Source: Agarivorans aestuarii (GTDB lineage Bacteria; Pseudomonadota; Gammaproteobacteria; Enterobacterales; Celerinatantimonadaceae). Taken from it: a stretch of DNA of 64,000 nucleotides. The position numbers were made by a program, and so were the translations under genes. Where the stretch lies: contig NZ_AP023033.1 in NCBI RefSeq assembly GCF_019670125.1, forward strand, positions 752,501 through 816,500. The letters run 5' to 3'. This document shows positions 28,992 to 40,933 of the stretch, in pieces. The notes beneath the pieces are model-generated. The model saw only the letters and a program-made list of their open reading frames with translations. It was not told the DNA's origin and ran no database searches. The stretch's first letter is position 1; the number at the start of each line of letters is the position of its first letter.

Positions 28992-30453
28992 TTTGTCTGC
29001 ATTGTTAGCGAAATTTTCGGTAACGGTTGCCCCAGACATCAGCTTTAATCACCTCTCTCTAAATAGCAGAGAGATTGAGCAAGGTGATATATTTGTTGCG
29101 GTTAAAGGCCATCAAGTTGATGGCCGCAACTATATTGATTCGGCGATTAGTGCTGGAGCTGTGGCGGTACTTGCTGATGCGGATGATGAAAAATCTCATG
29201 GTCAAATAGTATGGCACAAGCAAGTTGCCTGCATTTACTTTTGGCGCTTGAACCAACAGCTATCGCAATTAGCGTCAGCGGCCTATTTTCCAGATGGTAA
29301 TCCGCTTACTTTAGTGGGTGTTACTGGTACCAACGGCAAAAGCACAGTAACCCATTTAATTGCTAACTTGGCAAAACTAAGCGGCATTAGGGCTGCGGTG
29401 ATGGGAACGTTAGGTAATGGTGAGCCAGGTAAGCTGGTTGCGAGTGAAAACACCACGGCTGACGCGATTACTATTCAGCGCCAGCTTTGTGAAATGAATC
29501 AGCAAGGCTATGAATTAGTCGCTATGGAAGTATCGTCGCATGGTTTGGTGCAGCAGCGAGTGGCGAGTGTGCCGTTCAAGGTTGCGATATTCACAAACCT
29601 TAGCCGAGACCACCTTGATTACCATGGCAGCATGGCTGAGTATGGCCGCGCGAAACAAGCCTTATTTAACTGGCCAAGTTTAGAATGTCGTTTAATCAAT
29701 GCCGATGATGGTTTTGGCAAGCAGTTGCTGCAGCACTATCCAAGTGCTCAATCTTTGTCGCTAGAAGATAGCACTGCTGATTGGCAAATCGCTAACCTGC
29801 AGTTCAGCGAGTTAGGGGCAAGCGGTTATTTGTTTAGCCCCCAAACTAGGCATGAAAAGCTTACTTTTAAGAGTCCGCTTTTAGGGCGTTTTAATGCTGA
29901 TAATTTACTAAGCGCTATAGCTTGTTTGCAGTTCTTAGGTCTTCCATTAGAAAGCTTGCTTACTCAGTTACCTGCTCTTAGCGCGGTACCTGGTCGAATG
30001 GAGTTATTTGCCGGTAAACGTTCGGTGGTTGTTGATTACGCGCATACGCCTGACGCCTTAGAAAAAGCCTTAACAGCCCTGCGCCAGCATTGTAGCGGCG
30101 AGCTTATTTGTATTTTTGGTTGCGGCGGCGACAGAGATAAGGGTAAACGGCCTCTAATGGCAGAAATAGCTGAGAGCTTGGCAGACCAAGTTATTGTTAC
30201 CGACGACAACCCTCGTTTTGAAGATCCTCAGGAGATTACCGACGATATATTGCTTGGCTTTAATCAAGCTGAAGCCGTAACCATTATTCACGATCGCTGT
30301 GAGGCGATTGCATATGCGCTTACGCACTCTCGTGATAAAGATATTATTTTGGTGGCTGGTAAAGGCCATGAAAGCTATCAAATTATTGGTGCTGAAGTGC
30401 GTGACTATGATGAACGCGCAGTCGTTAAGCAGCTAGTGGGGGCGAAAGCATGA
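28978..30453 (+). CDS. murE: UDP-MurNAc-tripeptide synthetase MurE (meso-DAP adding)
   Basis: A 491-residue Mur ligase with P-loop GTNGKST and the DNPR motif (VTDDNPRFEDP), which marks specificity for meso-diaminopimelate, as expected in a Gram-negative. It adds the third residue to the stem peptide. The ATG at 28978 has GGAGG 5 bases upstream; an in-frame ATG at 28966 lies on that ribosome site and is less likely. Confidence 0.96.
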   Translation: MVKPSLSALLAKFSVTVAPDISFNHLSLNSREIEQGDIFVAVKGHQVDGRNYIDSAISAGAVAVLADADDEKSHGQIVWHKQVACIYFWRLNQQLSQLASAAYFPDGNPLTLVGVTGTNGKSTVTHLIANLAKLSGIRAAVMGTLGNGEPGKLVASENTTADAITIQRQLCEMNQQGYELVAMEVSSHGLVQQRVASVPFKVAIFTNLSRDHLDYHGSMAEYGRAKQALFNWPSLECRLINADDGFGKQLLQHYPSAQSLSLEDSTADWQIANLQFSELGASGYLFSPQTRHEKLTFKSPLLGRFNADNLLSAIACLQFLGLPLESLLTQLPALSAVPGRMELFAGKRSVVVDYAHTPDALEKALTALRQHCSGELICIFGCGGDRDKGKRPLMAEIAESLADQVIVTDDNPRFEDPQEITDDILLGFNQAEAVTIIHDRCEAIAYALTHSRDKDIILVAGKGHESYQIIGAEVRDYDERAVVKQLVGAKA

Positions 30454-31826
30454 TTGCCTTAAGCCTTAAAGAACTCACACAAGCCTTAGATGCTCAGCTA
30501 GTGGGCGATAGTTTAATTGTTCAGTCAATTAGTACTGATACTCGCGAGCAGATGTCTCAAGCCTTGTTTATTGCTTTGGTGGGTGAGCGATTTGATGCTC
30601 ATAACTACGCGCAACAAGCTATTGATCAAGGCGCAACTGCGCTGCTAGTCGAGCGTGAATTAGCACTTGATGTGCCTCAGTTGTTAGTCAAAGACACCCG
30701 TTTAGCGCTCGGACAACTGGCCTGTTATGTAAGAGAGAAGTTGGCGTTAAGTTGCTGCGCCATTACTGGTAGCAATGGTAAAACCACGGTGAAAGAAATG
30801 ACCACGGCCATTTTGTCACAGGGTTTTGAGGTATTAGCCACCAAAGGCAATTTTAACAACGATATTGGGGTGCCTTTATCGCTGCTTCGCGCGACCGAAA
30901 AGCATCAGTTGGGTGTATTAGAGTTAGGCGCAAATCATATCGGTGAAATTGCCTACACAGTGAGCTTGGTAAAACCCAAGGTTGCTTTAATCAATAATGT
31001 ATCTGCTGCGCATATTGAAGGCTTTGGCTCTCAAGACGGCGTATTAAAAGCTAAATCTGAGTTATTTGGCGAGCTGGGTGCTGAGCAGTTAGCGCTGTGT
31101 GAGTACCAATCTAGCTATCAAGAGTACTTAGATGAAGTAGCTCGTCCGGCTAAAATTGAGCATTTCTCTTTAGATAACGTTAATGCCGATTATTATGCCA
31201 GCGCTATCGAATCTCTAGGTTTAAGTGGCAGCCGTTTTGTATTGCACACGCCAAACGGTGAGGCGCTTATACAAATTAATTTGGCGGGCGAGCACAATGT
31301 TAAAAATGCTGTCGCTGCGGCTGCGCTTTCGTTAAACATGGGAGCCAAGCTAGAGCAAGTAAGCCGAGGCTTGGCACAATTGGATAAAGTGCCGGGTCGG
31401 GTGAACGTGCAATCGTTAAATAGCAGCATTCAGCTAATTGATGATAGCTATAACGCTAACCCGGCGTCATTTAATGCGGCTATCAATATTTTGGCCAATT
31501 TTGAAGGTAAGCGCTTCCTTATCGCTGGAGCCATGGGGGAAATGGGACAGCAAACTAAACAGGTGCATAACGACTTAGTTAAACGGGCACTTGACAGTGA
31601 CATCAGCTTGTATTCTTATGGCGCGTCTTTTGACGAAGTGCTGGCTGAAATCGGTCAGTCTTCACTCGGTTTCGACAGCCATGAAGCGCTTTGTGAGCAG
31701 CTTATTACAGCCTTAGAAGCACAACATTCTCCGTGTCTTTTGTTGGTTAAAGGGTCTCGTTCGACCCACATGGAAAAAGTCGTTAAACAGTTACAGCAAT
31801 ATTATAAAAAGGGTTTGGAATGTTAG
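30450..31826 (+). CDS. murF: UDP-MurNAc-pentapeptide synthetase MurF
   Basis: A 458-residue Mur ligase with P-loop GSNGKTT and the later [10 protein letters not shown] motif. It adds D-Ala-D-Ala to UDP-MurNAc-tripeptide in the cytoplasm. It overlaps murE by 4 bases and mraY by 7, so translation is coupled. Confidence 0.97.
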   Translation: MIALSLKELTQALDAQLVGDSLIVQSISTDTREQMSQALFIALVGERFDAHNYAQQAIDQGATALLVERELALDVPQLLVKDTRLALGQLACYVREKLALSCCAITGSNGKTTVKEMTTAILSQGFEVLATKGNFNNDIGVPLSLLRATEKHQLGVLELGANHIGEIAYTVSLVKPKVALINNVSAAHIEGFGSQDGVLKAKSELFGELGAEQLALCEYQSSYQEYLDEVARPAKIEHFSLDNVNADYYASAIESLGLSGSRFVLHTPNGEALIQINLAGEHNVKNAVAAAALSLNMGAKLEQVSRGLAQLDKVPGRVNVQSLNSSIQLIDDSYNANPASFNAAINILANFEGKRFLIAGAMGEMGQQTKQVHNDLVKRALDSDISLYSYGASFDEVLAEIGQSSLGFDSHEALCEQLITALEAQHSPCLLLVKGSRSTHMEKVVKQLQQYYKKGLEC

Positions 31827-32902
31827 TTTGGTTGGCGGAATATCTGCAGCAATACTTTAGTGGATTTTCGCTATTTGGGTATTTAACCTTTAGAGCAATT
31901 GTCAGCATTTTGACCGCCTTAGTCTTTGGACTATGGATGGGGCCAAAACTTATTCGTCGCTTACAGGTGTTACAAATTGGTCAAACCGTGCGTAACGATG
32001 GGCCAGAATCTCACTTGAGCAAGTCGGGTACTCCCACAATGGGCGGTGTGTTGATTATTGCCTCGGTGTTTTTGTCTACCTTATTATGGGCGCGTTTAGA
32101 CAACCCTTATGTATGGGTGATGTTATTTGTATTTGGTAGCTATGGCGCAATTGGTTTTGTTGATGATTACCGTAAAGTTATCCGCAAAGACCCTGCGGGC
32201 TTAATTGCCCGTTGGAAGTATTTTTGGCAATCAGTTGTCGCGCTAATAGTTGCGGTTTATTTATTCTGGAGTTCTGACTCTGCGGCTCAAACCCAACTGG
32301 TACTGCCGTTTATCAAAGACATTATGCCGCAATTGGGCTGGCTATTTATCCCTCTCACATATTTGGTCATTGTAGGCAGTAGCAATGCCGTTAATTTAAC
32401 GGACGGCTTAGATGGCCTAGCGATAATGCCAAGCGTGATGGTGGCATCAGCCTTTGCCTTAGTCGCCTACCTTACTGGCCATGTGAACTTCTCAAGTTAC
32501 TTGTTTATCCCTTATATCCCAGAGGCTAGCGAACTCGTTGTGGTGTGTACCGCGATGGTGGGAGCAGGCTTAGCATTTCTTTGGTTTAATACCTATCCAG
32601 CTCAAGTATTTATGGGCGATGTGGGCTCCTTAGCGCTAGGCGCGGCCTTAGGTGCAGTTGCTGTATTGGTACGCCAAGAGTTACTGCTAGTGATTATGGG
32701 CGGTGTATTTGTAATGGAAACTGTGTCGGTAATCCTGCAAGTAGGCTCTTACAAATTACGCGGGCAGCGAATTTTCCGTATGGCGCCTATTCATCACCAC
32801 TACGAGCTTAAAGGTTGGCCAGAACCACGAGTGATTGTGCGCTTTTGGATTATTTCGTTAATTTTAGTTTTGATTGGCCTAGCTACCCTCAAGGTGCGCT
32901 AA
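31820..32902 (+). CDS. mraY: Phospho-MurNAc-pentapeptide translocase MraY
   Basis: A 360-residue polytopic enzyme (about ten helices), the same length as E. coli MraY. It shows [17 protein letters not shown] with catalytic Asp residues, and the HHHYE-type motif [11 protein letters not shown]. It transfers phospho-MurNAc-pentapeptide to undecaprenyl phosphate to make lipid I at the inner membrane. Confidence 0.98.
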   Translation: MLVWLAEYLQQYFSGFSLFGYLTFRAIVSILTALVFGLWMGPKLIRRLQVLQIGQTVRNDGPESHLSKSGTPTMGGVLIIASVFLSTLLWARLDNPYVWVMLFVFGSYGAIGFVDDYRKVIRKDPAGLIARWKYFWQSVVALIVAVYLFWSSDSAAQTQLVLPFIKDIMPQLGWLFIPLTYLVIVGSSNAVNLTDGLDGLAIMPSVMVASAFALVAYLTGHVNFSSYLFIPYIPEASELVVVCTAMVGAGLAFLWFNTYPAQVFMGDVGSLALGAALGAVAVLVRQELLLVIMGGVFVMETVSVILQVGSYKLRGQRIFRMAPIHHHYELKGWPEPRVIVRFWIISLILVLIGLATLKVR

Positions 32903-32936
32903 GCAAGTAACAAACACAATAGGAAGAGTAATTACA

Positions 32937-34241
32937 GTGAGTAAGTTACAGCCACAATTACGCTATGCAGTCGTAGGCCTTGGTGCCAGCGGGCTTAGCT
33001 CTGTGCGCTTTTTACTTAAACACGATGTATTGCCTTTAGTTTGTGATACTCGCCAAACGCCGCCTGGCTTAGCTGATTTGCCAGATAATCTACAGGTGGT
33101 GTGCGGTGAGTTACCACTTAGCCAGTTGCTCGAATGCGATGTGGTGATTGTTAGCCCAGGCATTGCCTTGGCAACTCCAGAGCTACAAAGCTTGGCACAA
33201 GCCGGCGTAAAGTTGATGGGTGACGTAGAGTTGTTTTGTCACTATGCTGAAGCTCCGGTTGTGGCGATTACTGGCTCCAATGGCAAAAGCACTGTAACTA
33301 GTTTACTGGGCGAAATGGCCAAGCAAGCCGGTCTTAAGGTAGCGGTTGGCGGGAACATTGGCGTGCCTGCTTTAGATCTACTTTCCCCCCAAGTTGAATT
33401 ATATGTGCTTGAGCTGTCTAGCTTTCAGTTGGAGACAACTACAAGCTTGCAGGCTAAAGCGGCCACTTTGCTCAATGTTAGCGAAGACCACATGGACCGC
33501 TACCAAGGCATGAGCGATTACATTGCCGCTAAACAAAGGGTTTACCAACATGCTGAATATGCGGTTATCAATTTAGATGACCATCACTCGCAACCCCAAG
33601 TTCAGCCTAAGAAAGCCTTAAGCTTCTCACTTCACTTAGATACGGATTACCGTTTAAGTGAAGACCAGCAACATCTAATGCGTGGACAACAAACGCTACT
33701 TGCTACAGAAGAACTCGCTCTTGTTGGTACCCATAACTTTGCCAATATTCTTGCCGCATTAGCCCTAGCGGATGCCGCCGGACTTAATATAGAAGCCTGT
33801 TTACAAGCAGCAAAAAGCTATCAAGGTTTGGCCCATCGTTGCCAGCTGGTGGCGCGTAAACAAGGTATTGCTTGGATCAATGATTCAAAGGCCACCAACG
33901 TTGGCGCAACCTTAGCTGCCTTAAACGGTTTGGCTGGTGGCCAAGGGGAGCTGTGGTTGATTGCTGGTGGTGATGCCAAAGGCGGCGACTTAAGTGAATT
34001 AAAGGCCGCATTTGGCCAAGTTGCTGGTGTGGTTGCTTTTGGCAAAGACAAGCAGCGATTTAAAGCTTTAGATAATCGTATTGAGCTCAAAGATGATTTA
34101 GCCGAGAGTTTTATCTGGTGTCAGCAGCAGGCAAAAGAGGGAGATATAGTATTGCTTTCTCCAGCCTGCGCCAGCTTGGATATGTATAAGAATTTTGAAG
34201 TGCGCGGGCAACACTTCTGCGAACTGGTGGAGGCGCTATGA
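32937..34241 (+). CDS. murD: UDP-MurNAc-L-alanine:D-glutamate ligase MurD
   Basis: A 434-residue Mur ligase with P-loop GSNGKST and a C-terminal DLSELK region. It adds D-Glu to UDP-MurNAc-L-Ala. The start is GTG at 32937 with AGGAAGAG upstream. A 34-base gap after mraY is among the larger ones in the cluster. The stop overlaps ftsW by 4 bases. Confidence 0.96.
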   Translation: MSKLQPQLRYAVVGLGASGLSSVRFLLKHDVLPLVCDTRQTPPGLADLPDNLQVVCGELPLSQLLECDVVIVSPGIALATPELQSLAQAGVKLMGDVELFCHYAEAPVVAITGSNGKSTVTSLLGEMAKQAGLKVAVGGNIGVPALDLLSPQVELYVLELSSFQLETTTSLQAKAATLLNVSEDHMDRYQGMSDYIAAKQRVYQHAEYAVINLDDHHSQPQVQPKKALSFSLHLDTDYRLSEDQQHLMRGQQTLLATEELALVGTHNFANILAALALADAAGLNIEACLQAAKSYQGLAHRCQLVARKQGIAWINDSKATNVGATLAALNGLAGGQGELWLIAGGDAKGGDLSELKAAFGQVAGVVAFGKDKQRFKALDNRIELKDDLAESFIWCQQQAKEGDIVLLSPACASLDMYKNFEVRGQHFCELVEAL

Positions 34242-35443
34242 AAGCAATGTCTAAACCACTTTGGTTCGAGAATACCTTACAGTGGTTAAACCCAGCTGCT
34301 AAAGAAAGCCAAGAGCCGCTTTTATTCGACCGCCATTTATTGTGGTTAGCCTTATGCCTAATGGTGATGGGGCTAGTGATGGTGGCATCTTCATCTATTC
34401 CAGAAGGCATCGCGATTAACGATGACCCATTTCGTTTTGCTAAACGGCACGGTATTTATTTGTTGTTATGTTTAGCCGCTATGGCTTTTGTGGTGCAAAT
34501 CCCGCTGGCGTGGTGGCAATCTCATAATGCTAAATTACTGCTATTGTCGGGAGTTGCTTTAGTACTGGTATTGCTGATTGGCCGCAATATTAACGGTAGT
34601 AGTCGCTGGATAGGCTTAGGGCCGATAAACGTACAGCCTGCCGAGTTTGCCAAACTTGCATTGTTCACATATTTAGCCGGTTATCTAGTGCGTCGCCATG
34701 AGCAGGTACGTGAAAACTTAAAAGGCTTTTTAAAGCCACTTATCGTGTTCTTTTTCTTGGCGGTATTGCTGCTGGCACAGCCCGATTTGGGCAGTGTGGT
34801 GGTTATGTTTGTAACCACCGTAGGTATGCTGTTTTTAGCAGGCGCCAAGTTGATTCAATTCTTTGGCTTAATCTTTACCGGTGTGGTTGCTGTGGTGACT
34901 TTGGTTATCGCAGAACCTTATCGGATGCGCCGAGTTTCGTCCTTCCTAGATCCTTGGCAAGACCCTTTTGGCAGTGGCTATCAGCTTACTCAATCTTTAA
35001 TGGCATTTGGCCGTGGAGATTGGCTAGGTGAAGGTTTAGGGAACTCTATTCAAAAACTCGAATACCTGCCAGAAGCGCATACCGATTTTGTAGTTGCAGT
35101 ATTAGCCGAAGAACTCGGGTTTATCGGTGTCTGCGCGGTGTTGTTGCTACTTATTTTGTTGGTAAGCCGCGCCATGAAAATTGGTAAACAGGCTTTACTG
35201 GCAGAGCAAGCGTTTGCTGGTTATTTAGCTTGTGGCATTGGTATCTGGTTTAGTTTTCAAACCATGGTAAATGTTGGCGCTGCTTCAGGCTTGGTGCCAA
35301 CTAAAGGGTTAACCTTGCCGTTAATTTCTTATGGTGGTTCCAGCTTATTGGCGATGTCGATAGCGGTAGCTATCTTATTGCGAATTGATCATGAACTTCG
35401 ATTGGCCAATTGTCAGGCCTATAAGAGAGATGCTCATGGTTGA
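34238..35443 (+). CDS. ftsW: Septal peptidoglycan polymerase FtsW (SEDS family)
   Basis: A 401-residue SEDS protein with about ten membrane helices. It shows [38 protein letters not shown] and the C-terminal [11 protein letters not shown] motif. It polymerises lipid II at the septum as FtsI's partner. The N-terminus begins in the end of murD (4-base overlap). Confidence 0.96.
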   Translation: MKAMSKPLWFENTLQWLNPAAKESQEPLLFDRHLLWLALCLMVMGLVMVASSSIPEGIAINDDPFRFAKRHGIYLLLCLAAMAFVVQIPLAWWQSHNAKLLLLSGVALVLVLLIGRNINGSSRWIGLGPINVQPAEFAKLALFTYLAGYLVRRHEQVRENLKGFLKPLIVFFFLAVLLLAQPDLGSVVVMFVTTVGMLFLAGAKLIQFFGLIFTGVVAVVTLVIAEPYRMRRVSSFLDPWQDPFGSGYQLTQSLMAFGRGDWLGEGLGNSIQKLEYLPEAHTDFVVAVLAEELGFIGVCAVLLLLILLVSRAMKIGKQALLAEQAFAGYLACGIGIWFSFQTMVNVGAASGLVPTKGLTLPLISYGGSSLLAMSIAVAILLRIDHELRLANCQAYKRDAHG

Positions 35444-36518
35444 TGTTAAACAAAAGAAACTGCTGGTTATGGCTGGTGGCACTGGCGGCCATGTATTCCC
35501 GGGTTTAGCAGTCGCCGATAAATTGGCTGAGCAGGGCTGGGATGTGTCGTGGTTAGGCACTGCTGAGCGTATGGAAGCCCAATTGGTACCTAAACACGGC
35601 TATCCAATCGACTTTATTAGCATTAAAGGGGTTCGTGGTAATGGCTTGCTGCGTAAATTGGCGGCGCCGTTTAAATTGCTTAACGCAGTTCGCCAAGCTC
35701 GAGCAGTCATTAAACGTTACCAGCCAGATGTGGTATTAGGTATGGGCGGCTTTGCCAGTGGCCCTGGAGGTATAGCAGCATGGATGCTAGGAAAACCATT
35801 GGTTTTGCATGAGCAAAACGCGGCTGCCGGTCTTACCAACAAAATGTTGAGCAAAATTGCCAGCAAAGTACTAATGGCTTTTCCTGGAGCTTTAGATAAA
35901 GCCGAGGTTGTGGGTAATCCGGTACGTGAGTCGGTATTAGCATTAGATGAAAAGACTGAAAGCGATTCAACCAGTTTTAACTTATTGGTCATCGGCGGAA
36001 GTTTGGGCGCTCAAGTGTTCAATGAGCAGTTGGCCGAGGGCATTAAACAAAGCCAACTGGATTTAAACATATGGCACCAAGCCGGTAAAAATAAACACAG
36101 TAGTGCAGTGGATGCGTATCGATTGCATGAACTTGATAAAAATTTGAGCGAAGCACCTAAAATTGTCGAATTTATTGATGACATGGCAGCAGCGTATCAA
36201 TGGTCAGATGTGATACTCTGTCGCGCTGGCGCGCTAACGGTCTCAGAGGTGGCCGCAGCGGGTATTCCGGCTATTTTTGTTCCGCTACCTTACGCCGTTG
36301 ATGACCATCAAACCAAAAATGCACAATTTTTGGTAAAAGCTGATGCCGCACGTTTGTTAAAACAAGCAGAATTTACGCCGCAAAATATTGCTGCAGTACT
36401 AAATGAATTTGCTAATCCTGCATTGCGTTTGTCTTGTGCTCGCAATGCACGAAAGCAGGCAATTACCGATGCTACCGAAAAAGTAGCAGCGGTATGCCAA
36501 GCGTTAATTAAAGAGTAG
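35436..36518 (+). CDS. murG: Lipid II-forming GlcNAc transferase MurG
   Basis: A 360-residue GT-B glycosyltransferase with the N-terminal GGTGGH loop at 14-19 and the UDP-binding [11 protein letters not shown] and GGSLGAQ motifs. It adds GlcNAc to lipid I on the inner face of the membrane. The ATG at 35436 is chosen because AGAGA precedes it at proper spacing. An ATG at 35430 abuts the purine tract and one at 35385 lies far inside ftsW. Confidence 0.95.
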   Translation: MVDVKQKKLLVMAGGTGGHVFPGLAVADKLAEQGWDVSWLGTAERMEAQLVPKHGYPIDFISIKGVRGNGLLRKLAAPFKLLNAVRQARAVIKRYQPDVVLGMGGFASGPGGIAAWMLGKPLVLHEQNAAAGLTNKMLSKIASKVLMAFPGALDKAEVVGNPVRESVLALDEKTESDSTSFNLLVIGGSLGAQVFNEQLAEGIKQSQLDLNIWHQAGKNKHSSAVDAYRLHELDKNLSEAPKIVEFIDDMAAAYQWSDVILCRAGALTVSEVAAAGIPAIFVPLPYAVDDHQTKNAQFLVKADAARLLKQAEFTPQNIAAVLNEFANPALRLSCARNARKQAITDATEKVAAVCQALIKE

Positions 36519-36522
36519 ATAG

Positions 36523-37977
36523 ATGAGTAAAGTTGAGTTAGCCAAATTACGAACCATGATTCCTGAGATGCGCAAAGTGAAGCGAATTCACTTCGTGGGA
36601 ATTGGTGGTGCCGGCATGGGCGGTATCGCGGAAGTATTGGCTAATGAGGGCTACCAAATTTCGGGTTCAGACCAAGCTGCAAGTGCTATGACAGAACGCT
36701 TGCAAGGCGTTGGTGCCGAGGTGTTCTTTGAGCACAGCGAAAGCAATATCGAGGGTGCTAATGTAGTAGTGCTATCAACTGCTATTAAAGAAGATAACCC
36801 CGAGGTACAAGCCGCCAGAGCTGCGCGCATTCCAGTGGTTCGCCGCGCAGAAATGCTGGCTGAACTGATGCGTTACCGTCATGGCGTTGCCGTAGCGGGT
36901 ACGCACGGTAAAACCACTACAACGAGCTTAATTGCCAGTATCTATGGTCAGGCAGAGTTAGACCCTACTTTTGTGATTGGCGGTCTGTTGAATAGCGCAG
37001 GCACCAATGCTCGTCTAGGTAACAGCCGTTACCTCATTGCAGAAGCTGATGAAAGTGATGCGTCCTTTTTACATTTGCAGCCAATGGTTGCAGTAGTGAC
37101 CAATGTGGAACCAGACCACATGGAAACATACGGCGGCGATGAAGCTCAACTTCACGCTACCTTTATCGATTTCTTACATAACTTGCCATTTTACGGAGTG
37201 GCGGTGATGTGTATTGACGACCCAGGTGTACAGGCTTTACTGCCACAAATTGGTCGTCAAATTATTACCTATGGTTTCTCAGAAGAAGCTGACGTGCGGA
37301 TTACTCAATTTTCCCAACAGGGAGACCGCTGCTCCTTCACGGTTGACCGTAAGGGCTGTGAGTTGCTGGATATTTCACTCAATATGCCGGGTGAGCACAA
37401 TGCCCTAAATGCGGCGGCAGCCATTGCTGTAGCCAGCGAAGACGGCATTGAAGATGCCGCAATTGTAGAAGCCTTAAATCGTTTTGCTGGCATTGGTCGA
37501 CGCTTCCAGCAATATGGTGAATTCGAGACGGGCAATGGTTCAGCCTTGTTGGTTGATGACTACGGACATCACCCAACCGAAGTACTGGCAACGGTTAAAG
37601 CGGCTCGAGCCGCTTGGCCAGAGCGCCGTTTGGTTATGGCGTTTCAACCTCATCGCTATTCTCGTACGCGTGATTTGTATGAAGACTTCGTAGAGGTATT
37701 AGCTCAGGTAGACAGCTTGCTACTACTTGAAGTCTATTCAGCCGGTGAAGAAGTCATAGCAGGTGCTGATAGTCGCGCATTGTGTCGGAGTCTACGCCAA
37801 CGTGGTTTAGAGCCAATTTACGTTAAACAGCCGAGTGAGCTTAACGGTTTACTGGCGGACGTTATTGAAGATGGCGATGTAGTGTTAACTCAAGGCGCGG
37901 GCAATATTGGTGTATTGGCTCGTCAGCTAGGTGAGTTGCAGTTAAACGTTAGCAAGCTTAAAGGTAGTGAAAGTTAA
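36523..37977 (+). CDS. murC: UDP-MurNAc:L-alanine ligase MurC
   Basis: A 484-residue Mur ligase with an N-terminal UDP-binding [14 protein letters not shown] motif and P-loop GTHGKTTT. It attaches L-Ala to UDP-MurNAc, the first stem-peptide step. It begins 4 bases after murG and its stop shares a base with the ddlB start (TAATG). Confidence 0.97.
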   Translation: MSKVELAKLRTMIPEMRKVKRIHFVGIGGAGMGGIAEVLANEGYQISGSDQAASAMTERLQGVGAEVFFEHSESNIEGANVVVLSTAIKEDNPEVQAARAARIPVVRRAEMLAELMRYRHGVAVAGTHGKTTTTSLIASIYGQAELDPTFVIGGLLNSAGTNARLGNSRYLIAEADESDASFLHLQPMVAVVTNVEPDHMETYGGDEAQLHATFIDFLHNLPFYGVAVMCIDDPGVQALLPQIGRQIITYGFSEEADVRITQFSQQGDRCSFTVDRKGCELLDISLNMPGEHNALNAAAAIAVASEDGIEDAAIVEALNRFAGIGRRFQQYGEFETGNGSALLVDDYGHHPTEVLATVKAARAAWPERRLVMAFQPHRYSRTRDLYEDFVEVLAQVDSLLLLEVYSAGEEVIAGADSRALCRSLRQRGLEPIYVKQPSELNGLLADVIEDGDVVLTQGAGNIGVLARQLGELQLNVSKLKGSES

Positions 37978-38900
37978 TGGCGAGTTTACGAATGAATCGA
38001 GTAGCAGTGCTGTATGGCGGCGATTCAGCTGAGCGTGACGTGTCTTTAAAATCTGGTAGCGCTGTGCTATCGGGTTTACTGCGTGCTGGCATTAATGCAG
38101 AAGGTGTAGATACCAAAGGTTTCGACTTAAACCTGCTTAAGCAGAAAAAATATAGCCATGTATTTATTGCCTTGCATGGCAGAGGTGGCGAAGACGGCAC
38201 CTTACAAGGTGCGCTTGAGTACTTAGGTTTGCCTTATACCGGCAGCCGAGTGCTGGGCTCGGCTTTGGCCATGGACAAAATTCGCTGTAAACAAATTTGG
38301 CAGAATATTGGTTTACCTACGGCGGCTTACGCGATTGTAGAACAAGATAGCTATAAGCCAGCGGATGCGGCTGATATTTTGACCAAACTGTCGGGTGAGG
38401 TGATTGTTAAGCCTGCCTTAGAAGGCTCTAGCATTGGCATGGCAAAAGCGGATAGCGCTGAACAATTACAAGAAGCCATTGAAAATGCTTTTGAGTACGA
38501 CACAAGAGTATTGATTGAACAATGGATTACTGGTGCTGAGTATACGGTATCGATTGTAGGTGGCACGGTAATGCCTTCGATTAGAATGCAAACGCCACAT
38601 AGTTTTTATGATTACAGCGCGAAGTATCAAAGCAGTTCAACCGAGTATTTCTGCCCAAGCGGTTTAAGCGACGAGCAAGAGGCCCAGTTAGCCGAAATAG
38701 CCTTAAAAGCATTTAAGTCGGTGGATTGTGAAGGTTGGGGGCGAGTAGATTTTATGGCTGACCAACAAGGTAATTGGTATTTATTGGAAGTGAATACTTC
38801 TCCGGGCATGACTGAGAAAAGCTTAGTGCCAATGGCTGCCAAACAATATGGTTTGAGCTTTGACCAATTGGTTGTCAGCATTTTGGATTTGGCGCACTAG
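37977..38900 (+). CDS. ddlB: D-alanine:D-alanine ligase DdlB
   Basis: A 307-residue ATP-grasp ligase (E. coli DdlB 306), with VLYGGDSAERDVSLKSG near the N-terminus, the ALHGRGGEDG and EGSSIGM motifs, and the C-terminal LEVNTSPGMTEKSL metal site. It makes D-Ala-D-Ala for MurF. A second in-frame ATG at 37992 gives a start closer to the E. coli form; the first is kept because it overlaps the murC stop. Confidence 0.95.
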   Translation: MASLRMNRVAVLYGGDSAERDVSLKSGSAVLSGLLRAGINAEGVDTKGFDLNLLKQKKYSHVFIALHGRGGEDGTLQGALEYLGLPYTGSRVLGSALAMDKIRCKQIWQNIGLPTAAYAIVEQDSYKPADAADILTKLSGEVIVKPALEGSSIGMAKADSAEQLQEAIENAFEYDTRVLIEQWITGAEYTVSIVGGTVMPSIRMQTPHSFYDYSAKYQSSSTEYFCPSGLSDEQEAQLAEIALKAFKSVDCEGWGRVDFMADQQGNWYLLEVNTSPGMTEKSLVPMAAKQYGLSFDQLVVSILDLAH

Positions 38901-38902
38901 TC

Positions 38903-39658
38903 ATGACGCTAAGTGACCAGCAAAAGCAGCGAGCAAGCTATTGGGCTGGAGTGGGATTTTTTTGTGTAGTGTTGCTGAGTTTAGCTTATGCCGTGCACTC
39001 GGTGTATAGCTCAGTCAGCGATAAACAGCTTAGCCCAATGACTAGGTTGTTGGTGTCGGGTAAACGTGATTACGTACTCGACCAAGAGTTGCAGCAAAGC
39101 TTAGCGGCTTTGCCAGAAGCGGGTAACTTTTTTAGCCTTGATGTTTCAGAGGTTAAGTTGGCCTTGGAGCAGTTGCCTTGGGTTAAGCAGGTAACCGTAC
39201 GTAAGCAATGGCCCGATAAGTTATCGATAGCTTTGCAAGAACAAGAGGTAGTGGCGCGTTGGAATAACGCAGCTTTGCTTAATCAGCAAGGTCAAATATT
39301 TGAAGCGCCACAGCAGCGAGTGACTAACGCTTTAGCTTCGCTAAGTGGGCCTGATGAGCAGGCTGAATCGGTGTTAAGCACCTTTCGTCAGCTTCAGCAA
39401 GTCTTGCAAGCTCGCCAGTTAAGCATTGTTAGCTTGGCATTAAATGAGCGCCATGCTTGGCAAGTAGAGTTAGCCAGTGGAATTGTGTTGAAGCTAGGCA
39501 AAGAAGATAAGCTCAATCGCATTGAGCGTTTTGTGTCGGTATATCCGAGATTAAAATCTAATGCGGTGGATTATGTAGATTTACGCTATGACACTGGTTT
39601 TGCAGTGGGATGGAAGAAACAGGAAGGTTTGGCAATAGATGACCAAAGTAACGGATAG
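38903..39658 (+). CDS. ftsQ: Cell division protein FtsQ
   Basis: A 251-residue bitopic protein: membrane helix about 15-34 (GVGFFCVVLLSLAYAVHSVY), a POTRA domain (about 40-115) and a beta domain. FtsQ recruits FtsL and FtsB to the divisome. The 3' end overlaps ftsA by 20 bases. Identity rests on topology plus location between ddlB and ftsA. Confidence 0.95.
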   Translation: MTLSDQQKQRASYWAGVGFFCVVLLSLAYAVHSVYSSVSDKQLSPMTRLLVSGKRDYVLDQELQQSLAALPEAGNFFSLDVSEVKLALEQLPWVKQVTVRKQWPDKLSIALQEQEVVARWNNAALLNQQGQIFEAPQQRVTNALASLSGPDEQAESVLSTFRQLQQVLQARQLSIVSLALNERHAWQVELASGIVLKLGKEDKLNRIERFVSVYPRLKSNAVDYVDLRYDTGFAVGWKKQEGLAIDDQSNG

Positions 39659-40895
39659 AAAACTGATAGTTGGCCTCGATATTGGTAGCGCCAAAATCAC
39701 CGCCTTAATCGGCGAGATTTTGCCTAGCAACGAGATGAGCATTATCGGTGTAGGAAGTCATCCGGCTAAAGGTATGGATAAAGGTGGCGTAAACGACCTT
39801 GATTCTGTAGTGAAAACGGTTCAGCGCGCCTTGCAAGAAGCGGAGCTAATGGCCGACTGCAAAATTAGTTCTGTTTACTTAGGTGTTTCTGGCCGCCATA
39901 TCCGTTGCTTGAACGAAAAAGGCATGGTGCCAATCAGCGATGAAGAAGTGACGCAGGATGATGTGGATAACGCCATTCACACGGCCAAGTCAGTAAAGCT
40001 GCCTGATGAACACCGTATTTTGCATGTATTGCCGCAAGAGTTTGCTATCGATTTCCAAGAAGGTATTAAAAACCCAATTGGTTTGTCGGGTGTGCGGATG
40101 GAAGCCAAAGTGCATTTAATCGCCTGCCATAACGACATGGTTAAAAACATTGTTAAGTGTGTAGAGCGCTGCGACTTGAAAGTTGATCAGTTGATATTTT
40201 CAGCCTTGGCTTCTAGTTATGCGGTGTTAACCGAAGATGAAAAAGAATTGGGTGTATGTGTGGTTGATATTGGCTCTGGGACCATGGATATCGCAGTTTA
40301 CACCAGTGGTGCGCTGCGCCACACCTCGGTAGTACCATTTGCAGGTAATTCAGTTACACGAGATATTGCCACGGTATTTGGTACTCCACTAAATGACGCA
40401 GAAGCGGTTAAGGTACGTTATGGCTGTGCGCTAGGCAGCATGGTAAGCCGCGACGATACCATTGAAGTGCCAAGTGTTGGCGGAAGACCTTCACGCAGTT
40501 TACAGCGACAAACACTCGCGGAGGTTATTGAACCTCGTTATAGCGAATTGTTTGGCATGATAAAAACCAAACTCGATGAGCTGACTGAAGACTTACAAGC
40601 TCAGGGGACTAAGTTGCAGCTAGGTGCCGGTGTAGTACTTACTGGCGGCGCGGCTCAAATAGAAGGCGTGGTTGAATGCGCTGAAAAGATTTTACAATGT
40701 CAGGTTAGGGTTGGCTCGGCCAATAATGTGGCTGGCCTGACAGAATACGTACAAGCACCCACTTACTCAACGGCAGTAGGTTTGTTGCATTACGGAATGG
40801 AAAACCAAAGTGAAAAACCAATTGAAGTAAAAAATATTAGCAGTGTTGGCAATATCGCTAAGCGATTGCACAGTTGGTTTAAGGGTGAATTTTAG
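39639..40895 (+). CDS. ftsA: Cell division protein FtsA
   Basis: A 418-residue actin-like ATPase, near E. coli's 420. The phosphate-1 motif VGLDIGSAKITALIG is near residue 10, followed by VVDIGSGTMD and the C-terminal amphipathic helix NIAKRLHSWFKGEF that binds membrane. It tethers FtsZ filaments to the inner membrane. The start is inside ftsQ, 20 bases before its stop. Confidence 0.97.
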   Translation: MTKVTDRKLIVGLDIGSAKITALIGEILPSNEMSIIGVGSHPAKGMDKGGVNDLDSVVKTVQRALQEAELMADCKISSVYLGVSGRHIRCLNEKGMVPISDEEVTQDDVDNAIHTAKSVKLPDEHRILHVLPQEFAIDFQEGIKNPIGLSGVRMEAKVHLIACHNDMVKNIVKCVERCDLKVDQLIFSALASSYAVLTEDEKELGVCVVDIGSGTMDIAVYTSGALRHTSVVPFAGNSVTRDIATVFGTPLNDAEAVKVRYGCALGSMVSRDDTIEVPSVGGRPSRSLQRQTLAEVIEPRYSELFGMIKTKLDELTEDLQAQGTKLQLGAGVVLTGGAAQIEGVVECAEKILQCQVRVGSANNVAGLTEYVQAPTYSTAVGLLHYGMENQSEKPIEVKNISSVGNIAKRLHSWFKGEF

Positions 40896-40933
40896 TTTTT
40901 GCTAAGTAGCGAAAATCAAGCGGAGAGAGAACT